Shown here one piece after another: positions 1-15,200 of a stretch of DNA of 64,000 nucleotides. Under the pieces are notes generated by a model. It was not told the DNA's origin, ran no database searches, and saw nothing but the letters and a program-made list of their open reading frames with translations. Made by a program: the position numbers and the translations under genes. The stretch is taken from positions 1,241,816-1,305,815 of the forward strand of contig VWZP01005240.1 of assembly GCA_013396995.1 (NCBI GenBank). Reading direction: 5' to 3'. Position 1 is the stretch's first letter; every line of letters begins with the position of its first letter. Source of the DNA: Dicaeum eximium (taxonomy: Eukaryota > Chordata > Aves > Passeriformes > Dicaeidae).

Positions 1-1128
1 GAGAACACTCTACCAGAAATTTCAAGTGTTCACATTTAAAAGCCCACATTACATCATTTGGACAAGTTTAGTACTTAGTGTAACAAATGATTGATTAAGG
101 GTCCCCTGAAATGTGGGAAAACAAAATAAAACAGTATAGGTATTATCAATCTCTAAGTCCTTTATAAATCCTAAGTAACAAAAGCATCAGCAACTCAAGG
201 AAGCATTAGAGTGGCAATTTCAAAAGCACTGAAATGTGAATCTCACTCACTTGAAATGTGAATATTCATCCATTGATGTTGTGATAAAAACATTGCCTAA
301 ATAAATGTTAGAGTAACCATTTTGCAGAACTGAAGTGGAACACTTTCACAGGTTTATGAACAGAATCCACCTTAGCCAACAGGACAAAATGAAAGGAAGA
401 GTTTTGATCCCATATACTGCTCATCCCATTAGACAACAGACTCTTCAGACTAAATGAGATCATTAAGATTCATGCTTTAGGCAAACTAATGACAGATTTA
501 CTGCATAATTACTATAGTTGCAAAAGAATAATAAAATTACATGGATTTTCCCTGTTAGGAGAGAAAAACACAGGTTGAAATCACTTAAGCAGATGTAAGC
601 CCTAATGAATTTGTAGGTAAGTACTTTTGAAGTTTTGACATAACTTTGAATTTTTTTCTTATTTTAAAAAAAGATAAGCATGTGCAACCAATAATGTATA
701 TATTATGATAATTTTGGGGTCAATAAAGGAGCATCACAAAACTGAATAAAGCTTAATTTGTTTCACACAAAGTCTTCTATAAGTCCCATGAGGAGATACT
801 TCATTCTTTCAGCGAAGCTGTTTTTCTAAGTGATGCATAAATGACTAAGGGACTTGTGCAATTCAAACCTGGGTGGGATTTAATTGTTTTATGATCATTA
901 TAAATAATATTTTTCTTTAACAAATTTAGCCAGGGTCTGAGGTCTTGTTGAGCATCCTTTTTGCAGAGGTTTCAATTACACAGTGTGTTGTCTTTTGCTC
1001 TGCTTTACATTTCTGTCTCTGGCACAGCCACAGGCCGTAAATTTAACATCTAAACAAATACTGAATAAAAACAACAAATAATCTTAAATGGACAAAAAAC
1101 CAGGAAAAATCACCCCTTTTTCCCTTAC
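1..1128 (-). other. ADCY2: ADCY2 intron after exon l (partial)
   Basis: This is AT-rich intronic sequence from the donor at 1127-1128 to the window edge. I see no further exon, RNA gene or recognisable repeat. Confidence 0.85.
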
Positions 1129-1266
1129 CATGTTGAATACAGCCATGGTTAATATTATAGCAGTGGTTGTCAATGTAAGGGAGATCCTTGGCCAAGGACG
1201 GTTTGCGATTATTCCAGATGATTTCAGGATCCACAACAATGAAGCTGATGCTTTCTTGCTACATTG
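1129..1266 (-). CDS. ADCY2: ADCY2 exon l: intracellular loop and transmembrane helix 9
   Basis: This exon has 138 nt, 46 codons in phase 0, from QCSKKASASLLWILKSSGII to AIILTMAVFNM. The acceptor is CACTTAG and the donor GTAAGG. It holds a short basic cytosolic loop (CSKKAS, then ANRPWPRIS) and a hydrophobic run from ISLTLTTTA to MAVFNM that fits helix 9. In mammalian AC2 the next residues are FFLSDSEE; they are not in the remaining 1128 nt, so the next exon is outside the window. Confidence 0.94.
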
Positions 1267-3252
1267 CTAAGTGCAAACAGTTTGGAAAAGAGAAAGAAAA
1301 AGATCTTTAGCATATTTAATTAGTATAAACAAGGGTAGAATTAAGATATCTGAAGACTGAGGGCAGCATTGTACAGAACTATTTAACTGTTACAGTCTTA
1401 CAAGAATTACATATAATGATTAAACGTGAAAATAAAGAAAAATGTATGTAAAATATCTGCCATATTATCACTTCCATTAAATAACTATAATTTGCAAATA
1501 CCTTACTAAACATTCAATATCTATTACTAATAATAGCAAAATACACAGCTGAAAGCAGTGTCACTATTGTTAAAATCAGCAAAACCCTTGAAAATGAACT
1601 GACCTGCCGTGACTGAATTGAAAATGTCATGTTTAGTAGCCTCTGGAAACTTCAAAATGTAAATAATGACTCTGCAAAGTCTTTCACACAGAATAAAGGC
1701 TGGATGTATCCCTGGCAGTCCACAAAACAGGAGAGTTTCCAGGCTTTTCTTTCATTTTTTTTGGAGTCTTGTTTGATAATTAATTTGAAATGGAAAATAA
1801 CTGAGCAAAGCAAATCAACCTTCCCTAAGACGATACAGAAGGCAAATAAGCATTTCATGGAAAACTGGATGTAAAATTTGACACAAAAAGTATTTAGTGA
1901 ATAGAAAAATTTTCTTACATAGTGGGAAAAATTAACAAAAAACCCTCTGACTCATTTAATCTGCTTCTAAGAAGACATTGCAAAGTCTCCATTCATACAT
2001 GCATAGTGCCTGGAGGCACAAGAGGCTCACAGAGAATAAACAACAATTTGTGACACATCCAGTAAACATTAATTTTCCCAAAACTTTAGCAATGAGAAGA
2101 TAAGACTGCCTAGAAGCATCTTGTGCCCTTTCCAAATGTCAAATTCAGTTTTACAGAAACCTCTGTAAAAAAGGCAAAGAAAACTTAAGGAACATGACAA
2201 TCCCACAAAAATAATTGCTTTTTTCAATGTGTTTTTTTCTATTTACTTAATAATATCCGAGATGGCTTTGCATATTGTTTTCATCCTTGCCCCAGCCATC
2301 AGCCGAGATACAAGCTCAGGAAGTCTCAAAAATGAGAACTCAAGCATGAAAAACTACCAAACATAGACTTAATTTACAGCACTGATGTATTTGTTCAGGT
2401 TCAATAGGTATGGCACATCATGCTAAATTACACCACTACCCTACACATGGGATGCATTTTGCATGACAGTCTTTATCATACTGCATATAAGTATTTTGGT
2501 CCTCATTATACATTATTTGGACAAATCCACTGTATATGCAGAGCTTTTTTTACATATTGTTTCCTTTTATGACAGGGAGTTTTGCACACTTAATTGGACA
2601 GATTTTGAATTTAGTTCCAGGAAGGTCAAAACAATCACTGGAATCTTAAGGATGGACAAAGATAAGGGAAAAAACCAGGCAGCTTTTATATACGCATTAC
2701 TCCTCTCCCTTATTAAAAACCTAATCAAAAACATAAACTCAAAGGACCTGCATTTTGAACAAAAAATTCCTGCTCAAAAGCCTTTTTGAATTCCTCAACC
2801 TTGTTCTTCAGCCCTAAATACATAGCAAATTTCAAGATAATTTGAATCCACATACAGATTTTGCAAAAGTTTTGTAATCCCTCCCGCTTCAATATAGTAA
2901 AAAGCACAAAGCATTGATTGCTGCTGTTGCTACAGAAGGGAAGTGTTCCGATGGATGCAGGGAAATGCATCTGTGTGAAAATGAATCATTCAGTTATCTG
3001 TCTAGTCTGCCTAAAACCCAATGAGTCAGGGAGCATGGATTTATGGCAAATTAAAACAGTCATGAAATCGTGCCCTAATTACTCTTTTACCTTTATTATA
3101 GCTCACCTGGAGCTTTACTACAGCTTTTAATCTACATTGTTCTGTGATTTTCGTGGAAATCTAAAAGCAGCTGGATAAGTTTAAGTTGCATTAGACACAA
3201 AGAACTAGACAAGTACACTGAGAAAGTACTAGGAGTATAAAATAGCTAAGAA

Positions 3253-3295
<43 letters not shown>

Positions 3296-6200
3296 ACAGA
3301 TGTCAAGCTGTACACTGTGTACTTTCTGAATTACATTACAGGGAACTATACTGTTCAACGAAAGTCTTTAGGATTATAAATTCCAAGGAATTAAGCTAAT
3401 GATGGAAATAACTTATCTGGTCCAAACAAGATATAATTTATTATGAATTTTACAGGGTTTATGTTATCTGAGGAGAGGCTAATCAAATCAAACACAAAGA
3501 CCTGGTGATGATCAAAAGGGCAATGACAGTTGATGAGTAACATCATCAACAGAAGCCACTGAATTTGCTGCTTCTAAGATGACTGAAAGAGGTTGCTGCA
3601 GTCATGATTTCTGATGGGAAAGTTACCAAGAAGCTTCAATGAAAACTCTTCCTTTCCAGAATGCCCTGCAGACAAAGGGTGATTTCTGCCTAAAAAGGTA
3701 GCACACTGGCACAGGACAGTTGATTTTGCTAGTGGGCACAAACCTGGAATTGTGTAAAACACTATGGTATATCTTAAGGGCATTGTGGGTATGTGGAAAA
3801 CGTACATGGCATTTAGGGGACGGGACACAGGAGAGGAAAGGAAGGCATGAATGTAGGTCAGAAATGACAAATATAGGTAGATGGTGACAAGAAGGGATGA
3901 AAGGAAATGCAGGTGAACACTTTTCTAAATGAGTCTATTGCATATTGTTTTTCAATTCTATCTCTAACCATCCTCTGTGTAAGGGCAGTCCTTATTCTGA
4001 GCCTGCATGTGAATGGTAGCAAACTTCATTCTGGACTAGATGGCAAGGGGCATGGGAGGGGTGCCAGGCACTGGAGAGAGACCATGCAGGTGAGGCAACT
4101 GAGGGTGTGGCAGTGGCTGACCTGTCTCAGACCAGCCCCTGAGGAGACCCACAGGGTGTGTGGGGAAGTGTGTGTGTAACCATGAAGAACATTCAAACAG
4201 AACTGGTTGGCAGGTAGGAGATGTACATTTGGAAAGACCCAAGGTTTGAGCTAGTCTCCTTGTAAAGGTGAGCAGAGGTATGGAGCAGAGGTAATGGCAA
4301 AGCCTGAGTATGGATATTGTATTGACTAAAATTCCACATGCCAGACCCATGAGTGGAAGTGTGCCTGTGGATGACAGTCAGGAAGTGTATATTCCATCAG
4401 CCCTGATCCTCCAGAAAGAAGGAACTAGACCATGAGAGTAGATCATGTTTATGTGAGTGCTGAGTATTTTTATGTGGGTGCTGTAAGAGAGCTGTTCTGT
4501 CCATGGATCTCTGTGACTGGTCCTCTGTGTATGGTATGTGCCTATTTTCCTATTGGGAGTACATGCTGAACCTCATGACAGGTTGTACCTCGGACTTCAA
4601 TGGGAGTGGGACAGAAGGATCCCCTCTCTGGGTTTTAAATTCCATCAAATTTTGCTTCAGTGGGTCAGGAAGGAGCACTTCCCAGCTCCCAAACTCCACT
4701 GGACCCAACAACCTCTAGCAGCCCTTACTTTTAATTTCAAAACTTCAAAAACCACGGCTCAGTAGAAAATGCAAAACAATGTTGCAAAAAAAGTGCTTTC
4801 ATGTTTTAGTAGTGCTACACAGCGTAAATTGAGTTTTCTCTATTCATATGAACAATTTGTGTTATCCTTATTCTGAGCATAAAATTAACTTTCACGCAGA
4901 AAAATCTCTGCTGAAACCCAGTATCTAAATACAAGAATGTCAGCATCAAATGATGGTGACTTTTCAAACTTTTGTATTTTAACATCAATGCTTCCAATTG
5001 TAAAATTTGAACTTTCTTCATATTTGAAAGTAATCACTGAAAAAAATTACAGTATAGAATTGCTGAGACTACTTAGCAATGCCCATGCTGAGAACAGCAT
5101 GCATTGCTGAGAACTCCCTTTGTTTTCAAAATACCTGGAAAACAAGTACAGACTTATGTAAGTTTTGTACTAAAATTCCTTGCAATAATTCCAATTTTTC
5201 TTTCTTTCAAAAATCTACAAGATTTTTGAACAATATCACCTTACCTTTCTAATATATTTTAGCAAGGATGAACTTACTGGACTGAACTTCTACATTTCTT
5301 TAAAAAAATGTTTTCCTGCAACCATTAAGGGAAAAAAAAAAAGGCAACTTTATCACTTAGAAAAGGTCTGGAGAACAACATAAATTTCAGAAAACAATAT
5401 ATCATGCAGCCGATGTGATTAATGAGTAAAGGGATTCTATTATTTCCATTGCTCTTGCTAAAATTACAAGACACTGCTAGCTCTAACCAGAAGAACAAAG
5501 TGAGTTAGAAGAACAATGTGAGAGTGCAACTTTCAAAATTAATTTCTAGATAGTTATTTCCACTTGTCAAACAGAAGCACAACAGAGTGATATATTTCTT
5601 ACCAGGCTGTTTAATGCACAGCTCTGAGTTCTGGAGGTGAAAGATCCCTGTTTATTTGGTACATCTGCCCTGCCCACCTTATTTGTTAAGCCAGTGAGTG
5701 AAAACTTGTGACAAAACCCTAAAAATCTTTAAGCCATTGAGTAGCTATTCCTTGGAAAACATAAAAGAATACACTGTTGAGTAATAATTCTCTGTGTGAA
5801 TAACAGATTTGCTGAACTTCATTTCACTTTTGAGCAGCCCAGATTCAGCCCATATGTAGTACTACAGCAGTTCAGTACAGCTGAAAATCTGGGGAATCCT
5901 TGGAAGCAGAACTGGAGGGGTAGGGGTAATCATTAAACCCACTCTTAAAAGCAGACTTGGGCAGTTTTATTTTGCTGATTCCATCATACATTTTTTGTTG
6001 TAAATGTTATGTCTCCTTTACAATTTTCTGAATAAAATGGAGAATGAGATTAAAGACAGAATCAGTTCTTGAAAGCGTGCAAGTAGGATAAGGCATCAGA
6101 TCTCAGTAACATCAGAGAGTATCACAGTGTTTATTTTAAGTGGAGCTTGCAGAATATGGTTCAGTGTTTATCATTTAGTGACTAGAAATAATAGGTATTT

Positions 6201-9200
6201 GTAGTATGAGAGGTGACTAATGTATTACCTTTTCATCTGAACATGTTAAATCTGATATGACAGCACAGCATGGTAATAACTTATTTTGAATATTCAGGAC
6301 ATTGAAATGTATTCTGTGTTGTCTTTCCACACACAAAAACCTACTTCAGCATTTAATAAGATGAATGCTGTGTTTCTGAGTGGGATCAAGGAACTGGTGT
6401 GAGAACTAATTGTGACAGCTATGTTGTAGATGAAAGACAGTATTTCAAGAGCCGTCACACCTCTCCTTCACATGCTAGTTGAGGTTGGAACATCTTCACT
6501 GAAAACTTCTTATTTACAGAAAGCCAGTGAATCACATTTTCTATAGTTCTGTTGTTGTTCTTTTCATTTTGCATTCAAACACAACTCGATATTTTACCAA
6601 TACTGATGCTTCAAAGAATGCAACCAAGAGAAACAAAATTCATGTTTTTTTCCATGCTCGTTTTCACTCAGAGTTGAAGAAGACACCAAAGTTCAAACCC
6701 AAAGAACTTTCTGACAGCAATTACACTGACCTAAGCTTGGAGAAGGGGGATTTTGCTATACAGACATAAGCTTTTACTTTACACACTTATTAATAATGCT
6801 CCTAATGTTGACAAAAAGGACCAAAGTACTTCTAAAATGAGTACTGTAACACCAAACTTTTGAATTCCACGGTGGGACCTATAAATCTAAGTCAGGAATT
6901 TTGAGTCATACTAAATGCATGCAGGTGAAAAGTCTACTTAATTTCTACTTCATGCAACTGGCTGGACAAAATCTAGAATCCTGAATAAAAAAACAACAGC
7001 AAAAACTAAAGTCAGCATCATGTTTTTAATTTCACCATACTTTGCAGTGTTAATTATCCTTTACAACAGGTCATGTTAAAATGGTCACGTGGTTCACTTC
7101 AGCTGTGTCATTCAAAGGAAAGAACATGTCAGTGACCTGCACAAATATGCCTTTAGGCAGTCACAGTTCAGTCCTGGCACTTCCTGTCCTGCTTTCCTCA
7201 CTCATGAAAACAATCACTGTGTTATAATGCTATTTTAACTTAAGATGTTCTCAGTCCCTCCCATCAAGGTTTTTCTTTTTCTCAGAAAATATTTAAAGAG
7301 CCACTATTTTTGCGGAGAATCAAACCTGAAGGATGTTTTAAGGACAATGCTCAGGGCACTGAACTAGAGGAAGGATTTCCAAGTGCTACGTTCTACACTG
7401 GCCAAGTCTCAATCTCCAAGTGAGATTCTACCACCCAAAACCTGTCTCACACAACAGGAGCTCTGATCCGTGCCCATATTCTGGTACCAGCACATCATGG
7501 GTATCAGATCTCAGGTGATACATGTACAGACCATTGAAAACAATCTGGATGTTCTCTGCTTTCCTGCTTTTTTAATAACCATAGGAAAAATTGTTTGCAC
7601 ACTAGGAAGCATACTTGGGTATCTCTTTATTTGAAATTAACTTACAATCTCATCATGGGCAAAGACACTAAAGGGCAGCATTGCTGGATTTAAAAAGTTA
7701 TTTAAAGAGAATTTTTGGCAAAGCAGACATAAAGAATGTCGTTTTCACCAAGTTAGGAAAATCTTTATCTGTTTCTATCATGTAACTAATGTTGTAAACA
7801 TGTAACTCAAGAAGCTGAGTAAGAACAAGGATTTTTGTTACTAAAATCAGTACACTTACAATGATTACTGAAGTCTGAACATGGTACTTAACTGAGTGGT
7901 GGTGGATTTGCTGTTGTAGTGCCTCCGCTAAAAGACCCATCAGAATGACTTCTAGGATTTATGACCCTCTTTCACGGATCCTTTTGGAGGTGACAAAGTG
8001 CCTCTTTACGTTCTCCTTGCCCCAACATCCCTGTTTTAATCGTCATTTACAGGCAAAGCCTTACTGTTGAAGAAATTAAAGGGTCTAGATCTTTCATCTG
8101 TATCTGCATTGAAAGACACTTATATCAAAGGAAAAATTCCAGACTGAAAATAATTTCCAAGTAGTGCTGGTGCTGACATTGCTTTCCTTACAGAGCTTTT
8201 AAATATCTTATGGGTACACAGTCGTTCTGACTATACCTAAGTACCAATGCCAATTGCTTTAGAATAAAATACAAACCACTGCAAAAAAAAGGTAAAGATT
8301 GTGTATCATTCTTTATACAGTGGTGTAGTGTAAATAATGTGCAGGGAAAGGGCTCATGTACTGGCTGCACTTTGTCAGAAACTTCAGTAACCTCAAATCA
8401 GAACATCTTTCTCAACTGTGAAGCCAGTTATTTCTGCTGTTTGTTTTGTTGGCATTGTCTTCTGCTAATTCCATGATTCACTTGGGTATTTAAGAGAGCC
8501 TATAAACATGTTCAGATGAGATGTCATTACTTCTGTCTTCTCTGTTAGCTCAAGTAGTCAAACAGGTCTGCAAGGTATAAATATATGCAGCAAAAAAAAA
8601 CCCCATTTCATATTAAGGAAATGTTACTGGCACAAAGAGAATGTCACATCAATTAAGTGCATGTATGTCCCAGGTAATGCCAATAGATTTTTGAGACAGT
8701 ATTTGCACCAATGCATAAGATCATCTGCTTGAGATTAATACTTCTTTGGCCAGCTACCCCAAAGATCTTTCCTTTACATGCTTAGTGTGGTTTTTTCCCT
8801 ACTTGAATGCATTATATTTTCCAATGTATCATTTAGGTACCTACTTAGATGTCTGCTTCCTTGCATTCACAGCAAGAGGTAAAACACATCTAACACTTAC
8901 AAGGTCTGAGGCATTTCACATGCATTCTATGAACTCATTTGTACTTCAAGAAGATAAAGAGAAGAGACACAGAAAATACATGAGTTAAAGGACAATCACT
9001 GTCCTCCATCCCTCTATCTGGGAGAGAAACTCCTCAAGGAAAATTCAAAGAAAATATTCAAAATTAATTAAAAAGAAGGGCCTACATTTAAAATATAAAA
9101 ATATATGACAAAAAGGATCTTTATGACCAAAAATACTCATAATCTTTGACTATGAGTATCTCTGAATACTGTGACCATCCAAAAAACAAAATACATATAA

Positions 9201-12200
9201 AAATTTAAAAGTAAGAAGTAATTAGAACATAGAAGATATAAATTCCTTTGAAGTTTCAGGATATATGCCATTTTAGCTAGGATTGAGCAAGGTTTAATGC
9301 CTATGGGCAAATGACTTTTTCTGTGAGAACTGTCAGCTCCCCCTGCCCTCGGCCTGTTTGCCCAAGATGCAGCAGGGGATCTTTCTGGATGTCTCCCAGA
9401 AAGACAGGCTTTGGAAGTCTGTAACCTCCTTATTTGTGCTACTACAGTGCTGCATCATTTGATGGAAAAATTCCTATTCTTCTCTAATGGCTGAATTATC
9501 ACTTCAGCCCAGACTGAGCCATGCTGCAGTGCTGCTGAACAGCAGAATCAATTAATAAACCCAGAGTGAAACAGTGAGCATAAATCTCTTCTTACAATAT
9601 TGCAATTAAATTCCATAAGAGCTAGTAATTTTAGCATTACGGTCTGGATCAGGTTTTTTTGTTTTGCCAATGAGATGAAAATCATACAGAGAAATTTGTT
9701 CAATGTTGGTTTTTGTGGGACTTACTCTGTAATGGTTACAGCCCTTTGTAATAGCTGAAGACTGAGAGTGCAAAGTGTCAAAAGTACTAAGACAAGCACA
9801 AATAACACAGTGATAGCCAGGTGTCCTAAACTGAACTTAGATATTGCTGTCTTTATTGGAATTTCAGGTCCCACTCTGTGAATCTTGTAACAGTCCTGTA
9901 AATATTTGACTGCTACTGCAAGTTTAGGTACCAGGTTCTGGTGCTCAGGTTGGTGGTGAGGCCTGACCCTGGCTGGGCACCTTGGGAACACAAGGGCAAG
10001 AAAGAGTCCAAAATACTGGGCAGAGGGAGGAGGAGGGAGCACAAAGAGAGAAACAGAAGAGGGAACCCCAAGGCTGGAGGAGCAGGCACTCCGTGCTGGA
10101 GCAGATGACTACACTGCATGGAAGACCCATGCTGGAGCAGGTGATATTCCTGAAGGAACTGCAGCCTGTGGAGTCCTCAAAATTGAGCAGGGTGGAACTG
10201 GGAAAGGAAGGAGCAGCAGAGAGAAATGTCTCTGCACCAGCCACTCTCTATCCCTCCTTGTACTGGTTGAAGGGAGGTAGAAGACTCTGGTGCAGAGGAG
10301 TGAAGGTAAACTTGGGATAGGGAGGAGTAATGGTGTGGCTTTAATGTTTGGTTTTGTTTCTTATGACACAAATCTATTCTAATTGGCAATAAATTAAATC
10401 AATTATCCCCAAGTTCAGTCTGCATTTTCTATGAAAGTAATTAGCCAGTGATCTCCCTGCTTTATCTCAAGCCCTGAGCTTTCTTATCCTATTTTCCTGC
10501 CCCATCCTTCTGAGTGAGGCAGAGTGAACGAGCAGCTGGGGTGAGTGTCTGGCCTGTAGCTAACTCACCACATTTCATCTCTCAGGGTCAGACAGGCACA
10601 AAAAATTCTTGGGTTTTTGTGCATTTTTAGGTGAAAGATATTTGGTGATTTTAAAGTCTGTAATTGTGTGCAAGTGCATGTACACACAAGAAAATCCACA
10701 TTTACTACATGCCTTCTGTGAGGGAATCCAAAATATTCCTCTTTAGAAAAAGAGGTGTGAAAAAACCCCAAACAAACCCAAACCAATTCAGCCTTAGGAT
10801 GATAAAGTCTGATTTCTTTTAACAGTATCACTGTTGTGTGAAAACTCAGATATCAATATTAGTTTCTTTGAAATGTTAGACTTTTTCTTCTAAAAAGAAA
10901 ACATTTACCTTGATGGGTCAGATAGCACAATAAATACTCTACCAAAATATAACATAGGGTTTCACTGTGGTTAAAGATGCAAAACAATACTTGGATTTTG
11001 ACACAAAGGAAGAAATATTAAGGAGAGAACAAGGGGAAGGAAAATCTACTGCTTCTTTTGTTAGCTGCTTCTCACCTGTCACCTTAAGAACTACATCCAT
11101 GCACATGAAGGAAAGACTACACTGCATTAACTATGGTCATAACTTTCTGAAATCTTCTTATCAGCATAGTTTCTGTATTGGAGCAGCTGAACTCACACAG
11201 ACATGGACATAAGTAACTCCTCTTCAAGTTATTTAGGTCAGAACATGACAACTGGCAAGCCATCAGAAATACAATGATAGGTCTCCATTTCTACTTACAG
11301 TATTTAGAGTACTTATGTGGCATGGGCAAAAAGGCATTGAAAATAGGTGTTAGATAATACTGAAGCGGCACAAATATACAACTCTGACTTGGGATATTGC
11401 TTAGCCATCCCTTTAAATTCAGAAAAATGTATTTGTATTCCTGCTAAGTAACACTATAAATAAACCCCCCAGGAGAATGTATGTGCCAGCACTTTTAGAT
11501 ACTATTTCATTAGCACCCCTTTTTTCCTACAGGAAAAGGCTGGCTTTTCTTTGAAGGATTTTTTTAAAATTTGCTTATTCAAGAGTAGCACTCTGACTTC
11601 ATCATTTTACTCTCAATTTGCTGTCAATAACAAACAGCAATCAAGTATAACATTACATAAGAACTAATTTTTGCTGTTAAGTAATAGCAATACCACTAAG
11701 ATCTCACTCTAATGATTAAAAATATTTAAGAATATCATTGCATTATATTTCGAATTAATTCCTGAGCAGTGGCAGCATCTCTAACTTATTGGAAAGGTAA
11801 CTGAAATGTATATTAATTCTATTTTCTTAAAAACCTGTCCTGGTTTATTACAAGCCTCACAAGAGAAGAGAGAGAAATTATAAAAACCTACTTCCTCTGT
11901 TTCTTTCCTTTTACTACCTTGTGATACTGTTTTACTGCACACTGAAGTAATTGCCTTTCCCATGTGCTTTTTTTATAAAAGATCTTTTCGTTTTCTCTAT
12001 GTGAGCTTATGCAAAGACAGAGAAGGAGAAATGGGGATGCCACATTCAGATTGCATTTACTTTCTTACAAATCCTGAAACTCCTTATCCTTATTATAGAT
12101 GGAGTTCTATGTTGGATATATTTGAGAACTGAAAGGGAGACATGCTAAAACGCTGAAAGGTTTACTGAAATATTGAATTAAATTCTCAAGTTCAGCATAA

Positions 12201-15200
12201 TATTACATGCACTAATAGCTATTACAATAATACCCGGACCACTCAGTCACAAAACTGGAAATTTACGAAAACATTTTTATATTTCAAACTAAATTGTTAT
12301 GGTGAAATATTTTTAAACTCAGAAAATGGTCTTATACAATACTTAAACAAATACACAGTCCTGCAAATTAAAGCAATCATAAGATGAGTCACCTCCTGTA
12401 AGCACAATAGCAAAAAAAAATTTTGAAAAGGCAATCTATCAAACAATAATGAAAACCTCTCAGATGATCCAGCTTCATATGAGAAACAGAATATTACTGT
12501 TGATACAGAAAAGCACTGCATTGGCATTTTCTGCTTTTCAGATAAATCAGGACATTTTACAGAAAACCAACATGGACAAAACAATGTCCACAGAAGCCTG
12601 AGCATCCAAATCCTTTTTCCTTTAACTGGTACTCTGTAGAGTGACTTGGCAAAATCAGAATATGTTATTTCAAAGAAACCATCAACTAATGGATTAAATT
12701 TCCTTGAATACCTACCAAAAGCTGTCCAGCAAAACAGATAAACAAAATGAAGGAAAGCAGGAGAAATGCAGCCCCAAATGAAATTCCAAGAATAGATGTT
12801 CTAGAAGAAAAGGAAAACAGGTATTAATTTCTCAGTTGCGCATTTGTAACGTGACATTTCTTTGTCTATAATACTGATGATATGAAAAATTACTATGTGC
12901 AAGTTGCAACTTCCAAACATCAATACCATGGAAAACCAGTTCAAACCCTCACCTGAATAACAGGCATTTCCCCTGCCATTTTCTCTATTCAGGAATGCTT
13001 GAATTAAATGACCTCTGACTTGCAAAGTTATTACCATGAGAAGCTAATAATTTCCACACATATAAAGACAGAGTACATTAAGAGAAGCAATGCTTTGTTT
13101 TGTTTTAACTTGAAGAAGCCTGTGTTAAAGAAGATCCTTATTGCTTTAGTTTTTTGTTGATTTTATAATAATGTAAGAGCCTAACAGACATACAAAATAA
13201 ATTTGCTGGTGGTGTACCTTCACCCCTTAAAAGCTGAAAACCACCCAGGTCAGTGATGCCCATTTCAGTGTCTCGCAGCAGAAGCTGCGATATCTGTGAT
13301 GCTGATCACCCTTACTCAGTGTTACCATTCACCCTTTTCCTGTGTGTTATAAATAGGAAGGTCTAGCCAAAGCAGCATCCCTGGATACTCAGTAAACAGG
13401 GATTCAGTAACAAACTGTGCATTCCTTCATTCATTCATTCTTTCGTTCATTCATTCTGCAAACGTGGAAATCTCTATAGGATACCACAGTAGAGCATAAT
13501 TGCTCCATCAAGTGCCATGTGAGAGATTCTCAGCACATCTGCCTAGGGAAAGGTGCAGTGGAACCTACTTATGTTTAATGAATGCCAAGAGAAGAGCAGA
13601 AGTCTGGATCAGCTGAGTTGTTGAAGCATGGGAGCTAGATGCAGTCGTGAAGTCCCTCACCTGAGTACCTGCTTTCAGGTTTATCCCCAGATTTGACACT
13701 TTTACAGAATTAAAAAATATTTCTCAACTCCTTTGAGCCTCAGCAAACATCTTACTTTGTCAGATATTATATGCCAGAAATATTAAGAAACATTTTGATC
13801 TGTTTTAACAACAGTGTTATATAAAATATTTTCAGGAAAGAACAAAAAAGCATTAATGTCATCAACCAATCTGATGCCATTAAAAGCATTTTGGAGAGCA
13901 GTTGATGAGCCTCCCTACCCATCATTCAGAGAACTTGTTATATATTAAGTATTAATCATCATTTTTGGGCTGCATCAGCACAGCACAGCTGATAAAAAAC
14001 AAACAACTTGAAATTCATAACATATATTAATCACGAAATAGTATTTCTTTAAAAAGTCATTTGAAGATCATTATTGCTTATGAATACATGTTCTCCAAGA
14101 CCTTCTTATTGAGACTGAGACAGTAAGCTGTACATCAGAGTATTAAAACTAGTGTCTGCTCTTAGGAATTGAAAATCTCATAAGCCACAGAAGAGATAAA
14201 AGAAAAGAAGAGAAAAAAAACCAACTAGGAAACTAAAAACAAAGCCAGTTAGAAAAAAAAACAGGTTTATTTTTGACATATGTATAAACACTTCCAATCA
14301 CATATGTCCTTCATTAACATTCAAGGAACCTTTCTTACTTTTCAAAGTATAGCCATTCTTTCTCTGATAGGAAGAATACAAGAAAGGGGCCTCAGCACCC
14401 TAAAAAATGACTCAACACAAGAACAGCCTTATCAGTCAAGTTTGGAGTGCATCCTTTTGGAAGAAGAAATGAAGATGTTTGAGAAACTGGAGAGCAAGGG
14501 AAATAAAATTAACATAGCATAAAGAGAGCTTATGCAAAGAGTACTTAATCTCCCGGGCAACAGGCAAGAACAAAAGGTCTTTGTAGCTGCTTCATATAAT
14601 CAATGATGTTATTGAGGGAGGACAAGAATTACACAGCAAGGTGAACAAGACAAAGAGAAAAAGACTGAGGATATTAAAAAGTGTTATCCTAGAATCCAGA
14701 TCTGAGTGGTGAAAACAGAGAAAAAAACCCGTAGTATTTTTGCTCCCCAAGCCCCATTTTTTTCTGGGAACAGCAAGACTTCTGTTTTACTTTGACTAAG
14801 ACAAAATAGTTTCATGCTACTCCTAGAAGGAAAGAAGTGGACTGAAAATGCTATGAAGGGAAGCAAAATGCTAAAAATTAGGTGCCACAATAAACAAGTC
14901 TCATTTGAGGCAATGACCATAGAAAGCCATAATGTGGTTTATTTTTTGTCACTGAAACATTACAAAACCAGTACAGGTCTTTACAGTAAACTAACCTTGC
15001 TTTTGTTGTGTAGAGTTACCAAATGCATTGCATTGACAGATTCAGGCAAATTATTTAGTCAGAGGAACACCTGAAATTGCATAAGCCAGGTAAGTTTTTA
15101 CCTGCCTCTTCTGTGCTTCAAGGAATGACCTCATTCTTCTCTCTGCTACAGTCCCTCACCAGAAACCCAAACAGGACAACCCTTGACCATAATCAACAGA

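Larger units (their letters stand above)
1267..12715 (-). other. ADCY2: ADCY2 intron k-l (11.4 kb)
   Basis: This is the longest complete intron in the window. It contains a perfect TA run at 3257-3290, a moderately GC-rich patch around 3960-4700 of unknown origin, and an LTR-like repeat at about 9985-10572. The rest is AT-rich sequence with no open frame that resembles a known protein. Confidence 0.85.

Noticed and set aside
1..1128. Next ADCY2 exon (FFLSDSEE-like)
   Set aside because: No such sequence on the minus strand in this stretch.
9722..10389. Cluster of overlapping open frames on both strands
   Set aside because: Mostly inside LTR-like copy 1; no recognisable domain, and the two strands mirror each other.
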